Shown: positions 1-7,229 of the stretch, one piece after another
How the letters are laid out: the number at the start of each line of letters is the position of its first letter
Position numbering within the stretch: the first letter of the stretch is position 1
From: JAYEHC01 sp964490635
GTDB taxonomy: Bacteria; Patescibacteriota; Minisyncoccia; JAHIHE01; JAGLIN01
DNA: 21,073 nt
Direction of reading: 5' to 3'
Assembly: GCA_964490635.1 (NCBI GenBank)
Contig: CAZBCK010000014.1
Location: 1-21,073, forward strand
The notes under the pieces: generated by a model
The model's database searches: none
What the model saw: only the letters and a program-made list of their open reading frames with translations
What the model was told of the DNA's origin: nothing
Program-made: the position numbers and the translations under genes

Positions 1-195
1 ATTTTGAAAATCCGCGTTTAATTTTATTTCTTTTTTTAATTCTAATTTATTTTCTTTTTTGCCTTTTACTTCTTCTATTTTTTCCATCTCAAACAACCGC
101 ATTTCAATTTTAGCGCTCGGCATTATTCTTCCTTGATAATCTAACAATGCCTGACCTTTCGCCGGACTGATATTATATTTTTTAATTTTTTTCAT
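1..195 (-). CDS. Partial gene, N-terminal 65 codons; possible type III modification (Mod) subunit
   Basis: An open frame starts at ATG 195 and runs without a stop off the left edge of the window. The 65 visible residues are lysine-rich and include 'YNISPAKGQALLDYQGRIM' near the start. No methyltransferase motif (DPPY, FxGxG) lies in the visible part, so the function cannot be read directly. The gene begins 20 bases after the stop of the type III restriction subunit and on the same strand, so the two are probably cotranscribed. Type III Res genes are normally paired with a Mod gene, and 'S/P-KG' stretches close to the N terminus are familiar from Mod-like adenine methyltransferases. Calling it Mod is an inference from context plus weak resemblance. 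The frame itself is convincing: long, biased and in operon spacing. Confidence 0.5.
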   Translation of the reverse strand, partial: MKKIKKYNISPAKGQALLDYQGRIMPSAKIEMRLFEMEKIEEVKGKKENKLELKKEIKLNADFQN

Positions 196-215
196 AATTT
201 TTAATTTATTTTAAA

Positions 216-3059
216 TTATAATTTTTTAATTTCATTTACAAATTCATCTATTTTTTCGTTAAAATCATTTTTTCCGTCATCCACAAAACATTTATATCTG
301 AAATTCGGATTGTGTTTGATAAATTCATTTTTTACAAAATTTTCTTTTTGTTTAAAATCATTATCATAATAAATTTTTCCTTTTGTTTCTATAATTAAAA
401 TCTTTTCTATCTCTGATTTTCTTTTGCCTTTTTCTTTTCTTTTGATTATCAAAAAATCAGGAGTGTAAATTCCTCTCGGCGTTTGGATATAAAAACTGTT
501 TAAATCTGCATTTTTATAACCGTTAAAATATACTTCCAAATCTTTCATCTCGCCCAATTTCAAAATTTCTTTCAATGCGTTTCTTTCAAAATTGCTGTCC
601 GCTTTGTATGGAATATAATTATAGCTAATGTCTTGCGGATCAACATTATTTCCGCTTATCTCCTTGCTAAAAAAATCTTCTATCAAATCTTCGGGGTGTC
701 TTTGATAAATTCTCGCATCTTTGTTTGTTATTTTAGGCATAAATTTAGCAACGGCTCCGCTGGATTGATATAATGACATTTTTGGATTTTTAGTCTTCCA
801 TTCCAACAATTCCATTTCAATATCTTGTTTTATAATTTCTGTTTTATATTCTATCTCTTCCATCGATAAACTCGCAATGTGTTTTATGATATCCGTTATC
901 TCAAGATGCGGATTTTTATCAATCCATTTTTTTTCTTTATTGATGAGTTTCAAAATTCTCATCAATTCTATTTCATAATTATTTAACAAATCGCTTTCAG
1001 AAAATTTATAAAATGTAGCAACAGATAATTGATACAAAAAATTTTCTAATGATAATTCTTCGCTCTTACCTTTTTTACCATAAATAATTTTGGTTTCTCT
1101 GACTAATCCCGCTTTCCCAATTTTCGCGTTTATTATATTTTCTTGATAAGCGTATCTATTTTTAATTTTTCTAAAATTAAAATTTTTTAAATTCGTTTTT
1201 TTATCTGTCGTTTTTTGGCTGATAATCGTCCATTTTTTTATAATTTGCTGATATTTTATTTTCCCCAATTTTGGTTTTCTAACATTAACGGCAATTAAAT
1301 TATCATTATTCATTTTCAAATCTGAAATTTGCAGTTGATAGTTATTTTTTAACTCAGTATTTAAAGTTTCATAATTATCTTTTTCCAAATAAATTAAAGC
1401 ATTTTCTTTTTTGGCATCATCTGCTTCCCTTAAACATCTGCAAGTTGTTTGTAAAACAAAATTTTTAGTTGTTTTTTGTCGTGGCAAAACAACAGCCGTC
1501 AAACTCTTACAGTCCCAACCCTCTGTCCCAATCGCCACAAGCAAAATCACTCTTTTGTCTGAATATGGTTTATCTAAATTATTAAAAATCGCCAAACTTT
1601 CTTTTGGCAGTTTATATTCTTTTGGATCTTTGCTTTCATTTGTATAAAATTTAAAAATCTCGCTTTCTTTATTTTTTCTATTTTTCGCATACCATTCTTG
1701 AATTGCCGGCAATATATCTTCATTTAATACTTTTTTAGACGGACAATAAAAAGCTATTTTGCTTGTTGTTTTATTTTTATATTTCTTGTCATAATTATTA
1801 AAAAATTCATCTAACGCTTGTTTAATAAATAAATTTTCTTTAACATCAACTCTTTTTACATCCGGAATTTTTAAAAAATTTCCAATTCCATTTGCCAAAG
1901 AATAATTATAAACAACATCCTGAATTTGACTTAATCTTATTGTCTCATTATTTATTTCAACAATATGTTTAATATAAGGTGTTCCTGAAAATCCTAATGC
2001 TGAAATAATCGGTTTATTTTGATTTAAAATATCTATTGTATCTCTTAATTTTTTTTGTTTTTTTTGATTAGTCTTTCCATAAAGATGCTGAGCTTCATCT
2101 AAAATTACATTTAAAAATGGAATCTGCGATAATTTTTCTCTTAATTCATTTGATTTTTCAAACTCGGATAATTTTTTAAAATTTAATAAATTTTCTTGTC
2201 CAGCTTTTAATTTTTTTACTAAAAGTTTGTCCTTATTATCATACTGTTCTAAAACAACTTTTTCCGCGTTAGTTATAAAAACAACGCCAAAATTTTTTGT
2301 GGCTGTAATTCTATTAACTTTTTCCAAATTCGGATTGTTGCCGTGGAGCTTGTCTTTTCTTTTTGAACCCAAAGCATCTAAAATTTCAATCTGTATAAAC
2401 CCTTTTAATTCATCTGCCTCTTTTTTCGGCAATATCCATTCAGGATTAAAATCCCTGATTGTTTTTAACGACGGAAGAATAGCAGTCTTTGAAGAATGCG
2501 GAGCCAACACAATAAAATTATGGGCAAACCTTTTGTCATTTTTATATAACAAAGCAAAATACAAATCCAAATAAATAAAACACGCCATCAAATATGTTTT
2601 TCCTGTTCCCATCGGCAAACTATATAAATAATTCGGATAGTCATAATTATGTAGCAACTCAATTAAAAATTTATCCCACTTTTTTTCATTATCAAATGAA
2701 TTCATTAAATCCTCTTTGATATTTTTTATTCCATTATCCTCAAAAAATTGATGCAAAAATTGAATTACAAATTTATTAGGAGCTTTTTCAAGAATTTTCA
2801 AATAAGATGATTTTTCTTCTCCGTCTTCAATAAATAATAATCCTTGTTTTATAATATTAAACAATTTTTGATTTTGCCCCACGAATTTTAACCATAAATA
2901 ATTTTTTATGGCGTCAACCTGTGGCTCTCTTAATCTGTTTTCTTTTTCAATATATTTAATCAAATTTCCAACCACTGATTGTGAATTTCTTTTTTCCTCC
3001 AAAATCCAAAAATCAACTTTATTCTGTATTAAATTAAAAATTGTTTTTTGCTGATTCAT
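216..3059 (-). CDS. Type III restriction enzyme, Res subunit (DEAD/DEAH helicase plus nuclease)
   Basis: This 947-residue protein would translocate on and cut foreign DNA together with a Mod subunit. Superfamily 2 helicase motifs are visible in order: Walker A 'PMGTGKT' at residues 149-155, DEAH-type box 'LDEAQH' at 320-325, motif III-like 'GFSGTPY' at 356-362, 'GTEGWDC' at 511-517, and an arginine-finger region 'QTTCRCLR' at 537-544. In the last motif the usual glycine of QxxGRxxR is Cys. Near the C terminus, 'YTPDFLII' (PD at 867-868) followed by 'LIIETKG' (E891, K893) forms a PD-(D/E)xK nuclease site, as expected for Res. The length is normal for the family. The stop is followed 20 bases later by the next gene on the same strand. 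A TATAAT lies only a few bases before the start codon, so the message could be nearly leaderless; that is only a guess. Confidence 0.93.
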   Translation of the reverse strand: MNQQKTIFNLIQNKVDFWILEEKRNSQSVVGNLIKYIEKENRLREPQVDAIKNYLWLKFVGQNQKLFNIIKQGLLFIEDGEEKSSYLKILEKAPNKFVIQFLHQFFEDNGIKNIKEDLMNSFDNEKKWDKFLIELLHNYDYPNYLYSLPMGTGKTYLMACFIYLDLYFALLYKNDKRFAHNFIVLAPHSSKTAILPSLKTIRDFNPEWILPKKEADELKGFIQIEILDALGSKRKDKLHGNNPNLEKVNRITATKNFGVVFITNAEKVVLEQYDNKDKLLVKKLKAGQENLLNFKKLSEFEKSNELREKLSQIPFLNVILDEAQHLYGKTNQKKQKKLRDTIDILNQNKPIISALGFSGTPYIKHIVEINNETIRLSQIQDVVYNYSLANGIGNFLKIPDVKRVDVKENLFIKQALDEFFNNYDKKYKNKTTSKIAFYCPSKKVLNEDILPAIQEWYAKNRKNKESEIFKFYTNESKDPKEYKLPKESLAIFNNLDKPYSDKRVILLVAIGTEGWDCKSLTAVVLPRQKTTKNFVLQTTCRCLREADDAKKENALIYLEKDNYETLNTELKNNYQLQISDLKMNNDNLIAVNVRKPKLGKIKYQQIIKKWTIISQKTTDKKTNLKNFNFRKIKNRYAYQENIINAKIGKAGLVRETKIIYGKKGKSEELSLENFLYQLSVATFYKFSESDLLNNYEIELMRILKLINKEKKWIDKNPHLEITDIIKHIASLSMEEIEYKTEIIKQDIEMELLEWKTKNPKMSLYQSSGAVAKFMPKITNKDARIYQRHPEDLIEDFFSKEISGNNVDPQDISYNYIPYKADSNFERNALKEILKLGEMKDLEVYFNGYKNADLNSFYIQTPRGIYTPDFLIIKRKEKGKRKSEIEKILIIETKGKIYYDNDFKQKENFVKNEFIKHNPNFRYKCFVDDGKNDFNEKIDEFVNEIKKL

Positions 3060-3080
3060 AAAAATTATAATATTCTTTAT

Positions 3081-3171
3081 CTGTATTCGTCTGCACCTTT
3101 AGTCTGGGATAATTCACCCTTCCAAATTTGTCAGAAGTGAACAGCCCTAGCCTTTAGTCTGTATTCTTCTG
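3081..3171. repeat. Two short imperfect direct repeats between GAPDH and Res
   Basis: In the gap between GAPDH and the restriction gene the 11-mer CCTTTAGTCTG occurs exactly at 3096-3106 and 3151-3161. A 13-mer of the form CTGTATTCkTCTG occurs at 3081-3093 and 3159-3171 with one mismatch. The order of the two motifs is swapped between copies, so this is not a simple tandem duplication. It could be a decayed palindromic element or the arms of a regulatory structure. No gene or convincing terminator was recognised here. Confidence 0.4.
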
Positions 3172-3178
3172 TGTCAAA

Positions 3179-4177
3179 TTATTTCTCTCCCACAAACTCC
3201 GCCATATCAACCAACCGACAAGTATAGCCATATTCATTATCATACCAAGCGCAGATCTTGACCAGATTTTCATTAACCATTGTTAACGGCAAATCTACGA
3301 TAGAGGAAAATTTATTCATTTTAAAATCCATAGAAACTAGCTCTTCTTCCGAGACAGTTAGAATATTTTTGAGATTATTTTCCGCTATTTCCCTGAATAA
3401 ATTATTTACTTCATCTATACTCGTTGATTTTTTTAGAGTCGCTACAAAGTCAACAATAGAAACAACTGGAGTCGGCACACGCATCGCCATCCCATCCAGC
3501 TTCCCTTCTAATTCGGGAATAGTTTGAATCACCGCTTTCGCCGCGCCCGTTGTCGTGGGGATGATTGACATCGCCGCCGCGCGTCCTCTTCGCAGATCTT
3601 TATGCGGCAAATCCAAAATTTTCTGATCATTCGTATAACTATGAATTGTTGTCATCACCCCTTTTTCAATTCCCAGATTGTCATTTAGAATTTTTACCAC
3701 CGGCGCCAGACAATTTGTCGTGCAAGAAGCGTTAGAAATAATATCATCTTTTTTCGGATCATATTTTTCTTCATTTACGCCTAAAACAAATGTATTAATT
3801 CCCTCACTTTTCGGCGGCGCAGAGATAATTACTTTCTTCGCTCCCGCTTTTAAATGTTTTTTTGCTCCTTCTTTATCCCTAAAAAATCCTGTGCATTCCA
3901 AAACAACATCCACTCCCAATTCTTTCCACGGCAAAAGTTCCGGATCTCTTTGCGCGAATACTTTTATTTGTTTTCCGTCTATAATAATATGCTCGTCATC
4001 ATAACTCACTTCTTTTTCATAAATCCCATAATTGGAATCATACTTAAGAAGATGCGCCAAAGTTTTTGTGTCAGTCAGATCGTTGACAGCCACAATTTCT
4101 AAACTGGGATTTTCCAACGCTACTTTCAGCGCCGGACGACCAATTCTCCCAAAGCCGTTAATCGCAATTTTCGTCAT
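3179..4177 (-). CDS. gap: Glyceraldehyde-3-phosphate dehydrogenase, type I, phosphorylating
   Basis: Cytosolic glycolytic enzyme that oxidises glyceraldehyde 3-phosphate with phosphate and NAD to 1,3-bisphosphoglycerate. The 332-residue length matches the family. The N terminus has the Rossmann motif 'INGFGRIGR' (residues 7-15). 'VNDLTD' at 31-36 carries the acidic residue typical of NAD-preferring enzymes. The active-site signature 'SNASCTTNCLAP' holds the catalytic Cys152, and 'TTIHSYT' holds the partner His179. The C-terminal 'WYDNEYGY' is also present. No Shine-Dalgarno sequence precedes the ATG. The gene lies between the hairpin element and the restriction gene and downstream of the glycogen block, so it could be read through from it, although the 454-bp element lies between. 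Together with gpmI at the other end of the window it points to a working lower glycolysis. Confidence 0.97.
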   Translation of the reverse strand: MTKIAINGFGRIGRPALKVALENPSLEIVAVNDLTDTKTLAHLLKYDSNYGIYEKEVSYDDEHIIIDGKQIKVFAQRDPELLPWKELGVDVVLECTGFFRDKEGAKKHLKAGAKKVIISAPPKSEGINTFVLGVNEEKYDPKKDDIISNASCTTNCLAPVVKILNDNLGIEKGVMTTIHSYTNDQKILDLPHKDLRRGRAAAMSIIPTTTGAAKAVIQTIPELEGKLDGMAMRVPTPVVSIVDFVATLKKSTSIDEVNNLFREIAENNLKNILTVSEEELVSMDFKMNKFSSIVDLPLTMVNENLVKICAWYDNEYGYTCRLVDMAEFVGEK

Positions 4178-4245
4178 AGTTTTTTTGTTAAGATTTAAAA
4201 TGAATATTGTTTTTATATGTTTTTCATTATGCTAACTTTCCTTTT

Positions 4246-4699
4246 TGTCATTCCTGCGAAAGCAGGAATCCAGACACAGAATCTTACACATTAAACTATC
4301 AACAGTTCTTAATAATCTCAGTAATCACTATTCCAAATTATAATACAAATCTATCCAGCAAGGATTTTCTTTTTCAATTAAATTTATCTTCCATTTGTTT
4401 CTCTCTTTGAATAGCGGAATTAATATCAATAGTTGTTTCAAAATAAACAAGTTTGTCAATCTTGTATTTCTTTGTAAAACTGTCCACCAAACCCTTTTTG
4501 TGTTCGTAAATTCTTTTCTTAAGATTAGAAGCTACGCCAATATATAAAGTGCCATTCTTTTTACTTGCTGTAATATAAACATTATAAATTTTTTGTATTT
4601 TCATTTTTATAAAAAAGCTTTTGTTTTTTTTATAAACTTTTATTTTAGGATAATGTTTGAAGATATTGCGTCTGGATTCCTGCCTTCGCAAGAATGACA
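4246..4699 (-). mobile_element. Hairpin-bounded element (long copy) carrying a GIY-YIG gene
   Basis: Both ends are inverted copies of one hairpin. At 4246-4250 TGTCA leads into ATTCCTGC (4250-4257), loop GAAA, GCAGGAAT (4262-4269). At the other end ATTCCTGC (4676-4683), loop CTTC, GCAAGAAT (4688-4695) leads to TGACA at 4699. Just inside each hairpin is CCAGAC. Read on the minus strand from 4699, roughly the first 70 bases match the left part of the element at 18677-18849 at most positions (CCAGACGCAATATC, CATTAT, AATAAAAGTTT). The opposite end resembles the matching end of the element at 7001-7191 (AGTrAT, ACTGTT, GTTTAA, CTGGATTCC). Between these conserved ends lies the GIY-YIG gene, which the other two copies lack. 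No clear target-site duplication was found. Confidence 0.7.
4328..4604 (-). pseudogene. Small GIY-YIG nuclease (YhbQ/UPF0213-like), C-terminal frameshift
   Basis: Single-domain GIY-YIG endonuclease of the short family of about 90-100 residues. From the ATG at 4604 the frame shows 'YNVYITASKKNGTLYIGV' (the GIY and YIG positions), 'NLKKRIYEHK' with the catalytic Arg, and 'QREKQ' with the conserved Glu. It then runs into TGA at 4376-4374. In the next frame the missing tail is plain: 'NLIEKENPCWIDLYYNLE' followed by TAG at 4330-4328, which is the usual family ending. The segment expected between REKQ and this tail (the W...W stretch) is shortened, so a small deletion probably caused the frameshift. 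The open frame extends upstream to a TTG at 4700, but those 32 residues ('SFLRRQESR...') are a translation of the flanking hairpin repeat, so the start at 4604 is preferred. No ribosome site is visible. It is likely inactive. Confidence 0.75.
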
Positions 4700-4802
4700 A
4701 ATTAGATAAACCATAAGTAACAAATAGATTACCAGTTCAAAAATATATTGTTATTACTGTGATCAAAGTCGCAATTATTCTCCGTGTAATAGTTTTTATC
4801 AT
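4700..4802 (-). pseudogene. DUF2061 membrane protein remnant
   Basis: From ATG 4802 the frame reads 'KTITRRIIATLITVITIYF', then an in-frame TGA (4739-4737), then 'TGNLFVTYGL', and then meets the hairpin element at 4699. The pattern K-[ST]-I-[ST]-x-R-[IV]-I-A-T-L-x-T ... TG[ND]L is the first half of the DUF2061 family, small membrane proteins of about 60-80 residues whose second half (KxxLYYxHERxW) is absent here and is not found on the far side of the element. So this is a broken copy with one nonsense codon and a truncation at the element boundary. It lies about 55 bases after the GT3 stop on the same strand. The family assignment is from memory of the consensus. Confidence 0.6.
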
Positions 4803-4856
4803 TATTTTTATATGTATCCATTTTTTGTTTTGACTTTTCAAACTCTCCGTAAATTA

Positions 4857-6653
4857 CTAATCACGGTCAATCGCCCGATTATGCGCTTCAATATAATATT
4901 TCACAAACTCTTCCCAGTCAGCCATAAAGGCGATTTCACGCGCTTTGATCTTATTGTCAATTCTTTCTTTCTTTGAAAACAAAGTGAATTTATAAAGAAT
5001 ATCAACAAAATCGCTAACAACATCTTCTCTTTCTTCATTCTCTATGTCTAAAATATTAATTCCCGGAACTTCTTTTCCGTTAAGTTTATCATAAAAATAT
5101 TTTCCAAATCCTGATAAATTGCTTGTCAGTGAAGATACGCCAAGAGCCGCCGTTTCCAACGGAGTATATCCCCACGGTTCATAATATGAAGGAAAAATTC
5201 CAAGATGGCATGCCTGAATACTTTGGTAATAATCAAGATCTCCCAGTCCGTCAGCTCCGGTTAAATAAATCGGATAAAAAATCACTTTAACTTTGTCTTC
5301 TTTTTTATTTTCCAATCCTGTTTCTTTAAATGCTTTCAGAATAGGATCATTTCCACCGTTTAATATATTATGCGTTGAGAGTGGCGCAACACCGTTTTTA
5401 GATTTTAGCCGCAAAAGTTTTCTTTTCATTTTAAGGATAAATTTTTCGCCAAGAATTGATTTTTCGCTTATTTTTTTCTCAGAAGTAACAGTATAAAGCA
5501 AATTCTCCCTAATATTATCTTTACTTTCTTCCAACAGATCTTCAATATCCTGAAATTCCTCTCTTGCTTCAATGATCTCCGGTTTAATGCAACTTATTCC
5601 GGTTGGAACCCAAAAAAATGTAATTACTGTCTTTTTGCTTTTATCCTTTTTCATTTTTTCATTAAGCTTCCCAAGCGATTCTATCATTACATCTAATCCC
5701 TTATTATGAAATTCATATCTGCTGGCAGTAAAAAAAAATAAAGTATTTTTTAGATCAATATCATAATACGGAAAGAAGTAATAAAGCGCAAACTCTCGCA
5801 ATCTATTTCTAAACATCTTATGCTTCAAAGCTGTTTCTTCAAAGCTCGGAAATTTTGACATATCCAGTCCGTTTGGAAGTATAAGATCAGCTTTTTTTCT
5901 CAAAAGGTGTTCTGTCTCCATTCCCGTCACTTGGCTTACGGTTGTAAAAATATCAGCTGAGCGCGCAGCCGCTTTTTCCATATTATGTTTCGCTTGCACG
6001 TTATATTTATATGCTTCTTCGTCCGGGTTTATTTTATTCAGCATAAAATATAGATTTTCTCCGTGCCCTGCCAATGTTCTTCCCAAAGTTGTCGCGTGAG
6101 TCGTGAATACCGTTGACACATCTACATTATTTTTTTTCAAATATAATATTGTTCCTCCGGAAAGCCATTCATGTCCGTGAACAACTATTTTTTTGTTATT
6201 ATTCGCTTTGGATATTTTCTCTACTAAAATTCCCACAGTCCAGCTCCACAAAACCGGCTCGTTAAAATCATAAGGGGCGTCTAAGGAATCAATTCCAAAA
6301 CTATCCCAGAGTTCTTTTTTTATTCCGTCAATCTTTGACCAGAAATTTTTAAAATCAATCAAAATTACTTTTGGCTCACCTTCAATAAGCCATTCTCCAA
6401 AATGACAAACAATTCCAATCTTCTCAAGCTCATTATAAATTTCTTTATATTCTTCCGGGATTGACTTTTCTTTAAAAACACTTTTAGTCGCTTTAACAAA
6501 ATAAGGACCGATTAAACAATAATTATCTCCATAATATTTCTGCATTTGTCTTGCCTTAGAGCTCAACACTGTAAAAATCCCGCCAACTTTATTACAAGCT
6601 TCCCAAGAAACCTCAAAAACCAAATCCGCTTTTGGTTTAATATCATTTTTCAT
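4857..6653 (-). CDS. Glycogen synthase, GT3 family (eukaryote-type)
   Basis: A 598-residue retaining glucosyltransferase with a GT-B fold, expected to elongate alpha-1,4-glucan from a nucleotide sugar in the cytosol. The signatures are those of GT3 rather than of the usual bacterial GlgA (GT5): 'VSWEACNKVGGI' at 15-26, 'LIGPYF' at 47-52, 'HGHEW' at 159-163, 'FTTHATTLGR' at 183-192, 'ILPNGLD' at 258-264, and the C-terminal 'FPSYYEPWGYTPLE' at 487-500 with the two acceptor-site glutamates E492 and E500. GT3 enzymes include yeast and animal Gsy and some bacterial homologues. The sugar donor (UDP- or ADP-glucose) cannot be read from the sequence. The gene starts 19 bases after the stop of the DUF5752-like gene, so the two form an operon. 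The GH57 amylase and the GT4 transferase lie upstream on the same strand. Confidence 0.92.
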   Translation of the reverse strand: MKNDIKPKADLVFEVSWEACNKVGGIFTVLSSKARQMQKYYGDNYCLIGPYFVKATKSVFKEKSIPEEYKEIYNELEKIGIVCHFGEWLIEGEPKVILIDFKNFWSKIDGIKKELWDSFGIDSLDAPYDFNEPVLWSWTVGILVEKISKANNNKKIVVHGHEWLSGGTILYLKKNNVDVSTVFTTHATTLGRTLAGHGENLYFMLNKINPDEEAYKYNVQAKHNMEKAAARSADIFTTVSQVTGMETEHLLRKKADLILPNGLDMSKFPSFEETALKHKMFRNRLREFALYYFFPYYDIDLKNTLFFFTASRYEFHNKGLDVMIESLGKLNEKMKKDKSKKTVITFFWVPTGISCIKPEIIEAREEFQDIEDLLEESKDNIRENLLYTVTSEKKISEKSILGEKFILKMKRKLLRLKSKNGVAPLSTHNILNGGNDPILKAFKETGLENKKEDKVKVIFYPIYLTGADGLGDLDYYQSIQACHLGIFPSYYEPWGYTPLETAALGVSSLTSNLSGFGKYFYDKLNGKEVPGINILDIENEEREDVVSDFVDILYKFTLFSKKERIDNKIKAREIAFMADWEEFVKYYIEAHNRAIDRD

Positions 6654-6672
6654 TTTTTTATTTTTACAAAAT

Positions 6673-6960
6673 TTAAATTTTATATTTTTTTAATTCTTCT
6701 TCAATTGCTTTAGTCATCGTTTTCACCGTTTTTATTTTGACAAGTTTATTCGCCAGCGTCTTATCGTTTAAAACATTTTTTACCCAATCAGCAAAATCAT
6801 TTTTTTCTTTATTGACATGATACTTAAATGTTTCTTCGTTTATTTTTTTTAAAGCGTTTTTCAAATCTTTAAGGTTTCTTAGAATTGGACCATTATTAAT
6901 CCAAAAACATAATTCATTTTCGGCATTAATAGCAGCTAATTTTTGTTTTGTTTTTTTCAT
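6673..6960 (-). CDS. Small protein resembling DUF5752
   Basis: A 95-residue, lysine-rich soluble protein with no signal or membrane segment. The core 'ELCFWINNGPILRNLKDL' (residues 16-33), followed by 'EETFKYHVNKEKNDFADW' (42-59) and 'VLNDKTLANKL' (63-73), matches what I remember of the DUF5752 pattern: F-W-x-N-x-GP-x-L-x-N-L, then E-x-F-x-x-HV and NDF-x-x-W. The family's function is unknown to me. Operon spacing to the GT3 glycogen synthase (19 bases) and the nearby amylase suggest a role in glucan metabolism or its control, for example as an accessory to the synthase. That is inference from position only. The ATG follows an A/T-rich leader with no ribosome site. Confidence 0.75.
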   Translation of the reverse strand: MKKTKQKLAAINAENELCFWINNGPILRNLKDLKNALKKINEETFKYHVNKEKNDFADWVKNVLNDKTLANKLVKIKTVKTMTKAIEEELKKYKI

Positions 6961-7000
6961 ATTTTTTGTTTTTAATTTTAGAATTCAAACACTCACACAT

Positions 7001-7191
7001 TGTCATTCCTGTCCCTGCCTACACAGGGATAAACTCCAGCAGGAATCCAGATGGAGATATCTTCGGTTTTTAAACATTATAAAACAGTAAAATATCATAA
7101 ACTATTACTTTTAATTTACTTGCAATGCTCTCACTATAAAAATAATGATTGATGAAATTGCATCTGGATTCCCGCCTGCGCGGGAATGACA
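7001..7191 (-). mobile_element. Hairpin-bounded element (short copy with composite left hairpin)
   Basis: A 191-bp element with inverted hairpin ends, TGTCATTCC... and ...GGAATGACA. The right-hand hairpin is perfect: ATTCCCGC (7168-7175), loop CTGC, GCGGGAAT (7180-7187). The left-hand stem ATTCCTG/CAGGAAT (7005-7011 and 7040-7046) holds 28 bases that form a second hairpin, TCCCTG (7012-7017) with CAGGGA (7024-7029). Read on the minus strand, the interior matches the element at 18677-18849: GCAATtTCATCA then TCATTATTTTTA near one end, and AAGATATCT before CTGGATTCC near the other. It has no coding capacity and separates the GH57 gene from the DUF5752-GT3 pair. Confidence 0.75.
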
Positions 7192-7229
7192 AAAAAATAA
7201 AAGTTAAATTTCATTTGTTGATTTACTTT

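Noticed and set aside
4605..4700. Upstream extension of the GIY-YIG frame starting with 'SFLRRQESR'
   Set aside because: These residues are a translation of the hairpin repeat and start with TTG. The conserved domain begins just after ATG 4604.
4737..4739. TGA recoded as an amino acid (as in Gracilibacteria or SR1), which would read through the DUF2061 frame
   Set aside because: Intact genes such as the GH57, DUF11-like and ComEC-like ones end at TGA with sensible C termini, and the large genes have no internal TGA. The fragment is simply decayed.
4700..4800. A 30-codon Asn/Asp/Tyr-rich frame (starting near 4820) after the GT3 gene
   Set aside because: It overlaps the DUF2061-like remnant in another frame and has no ribosome site or recognisable pattern.
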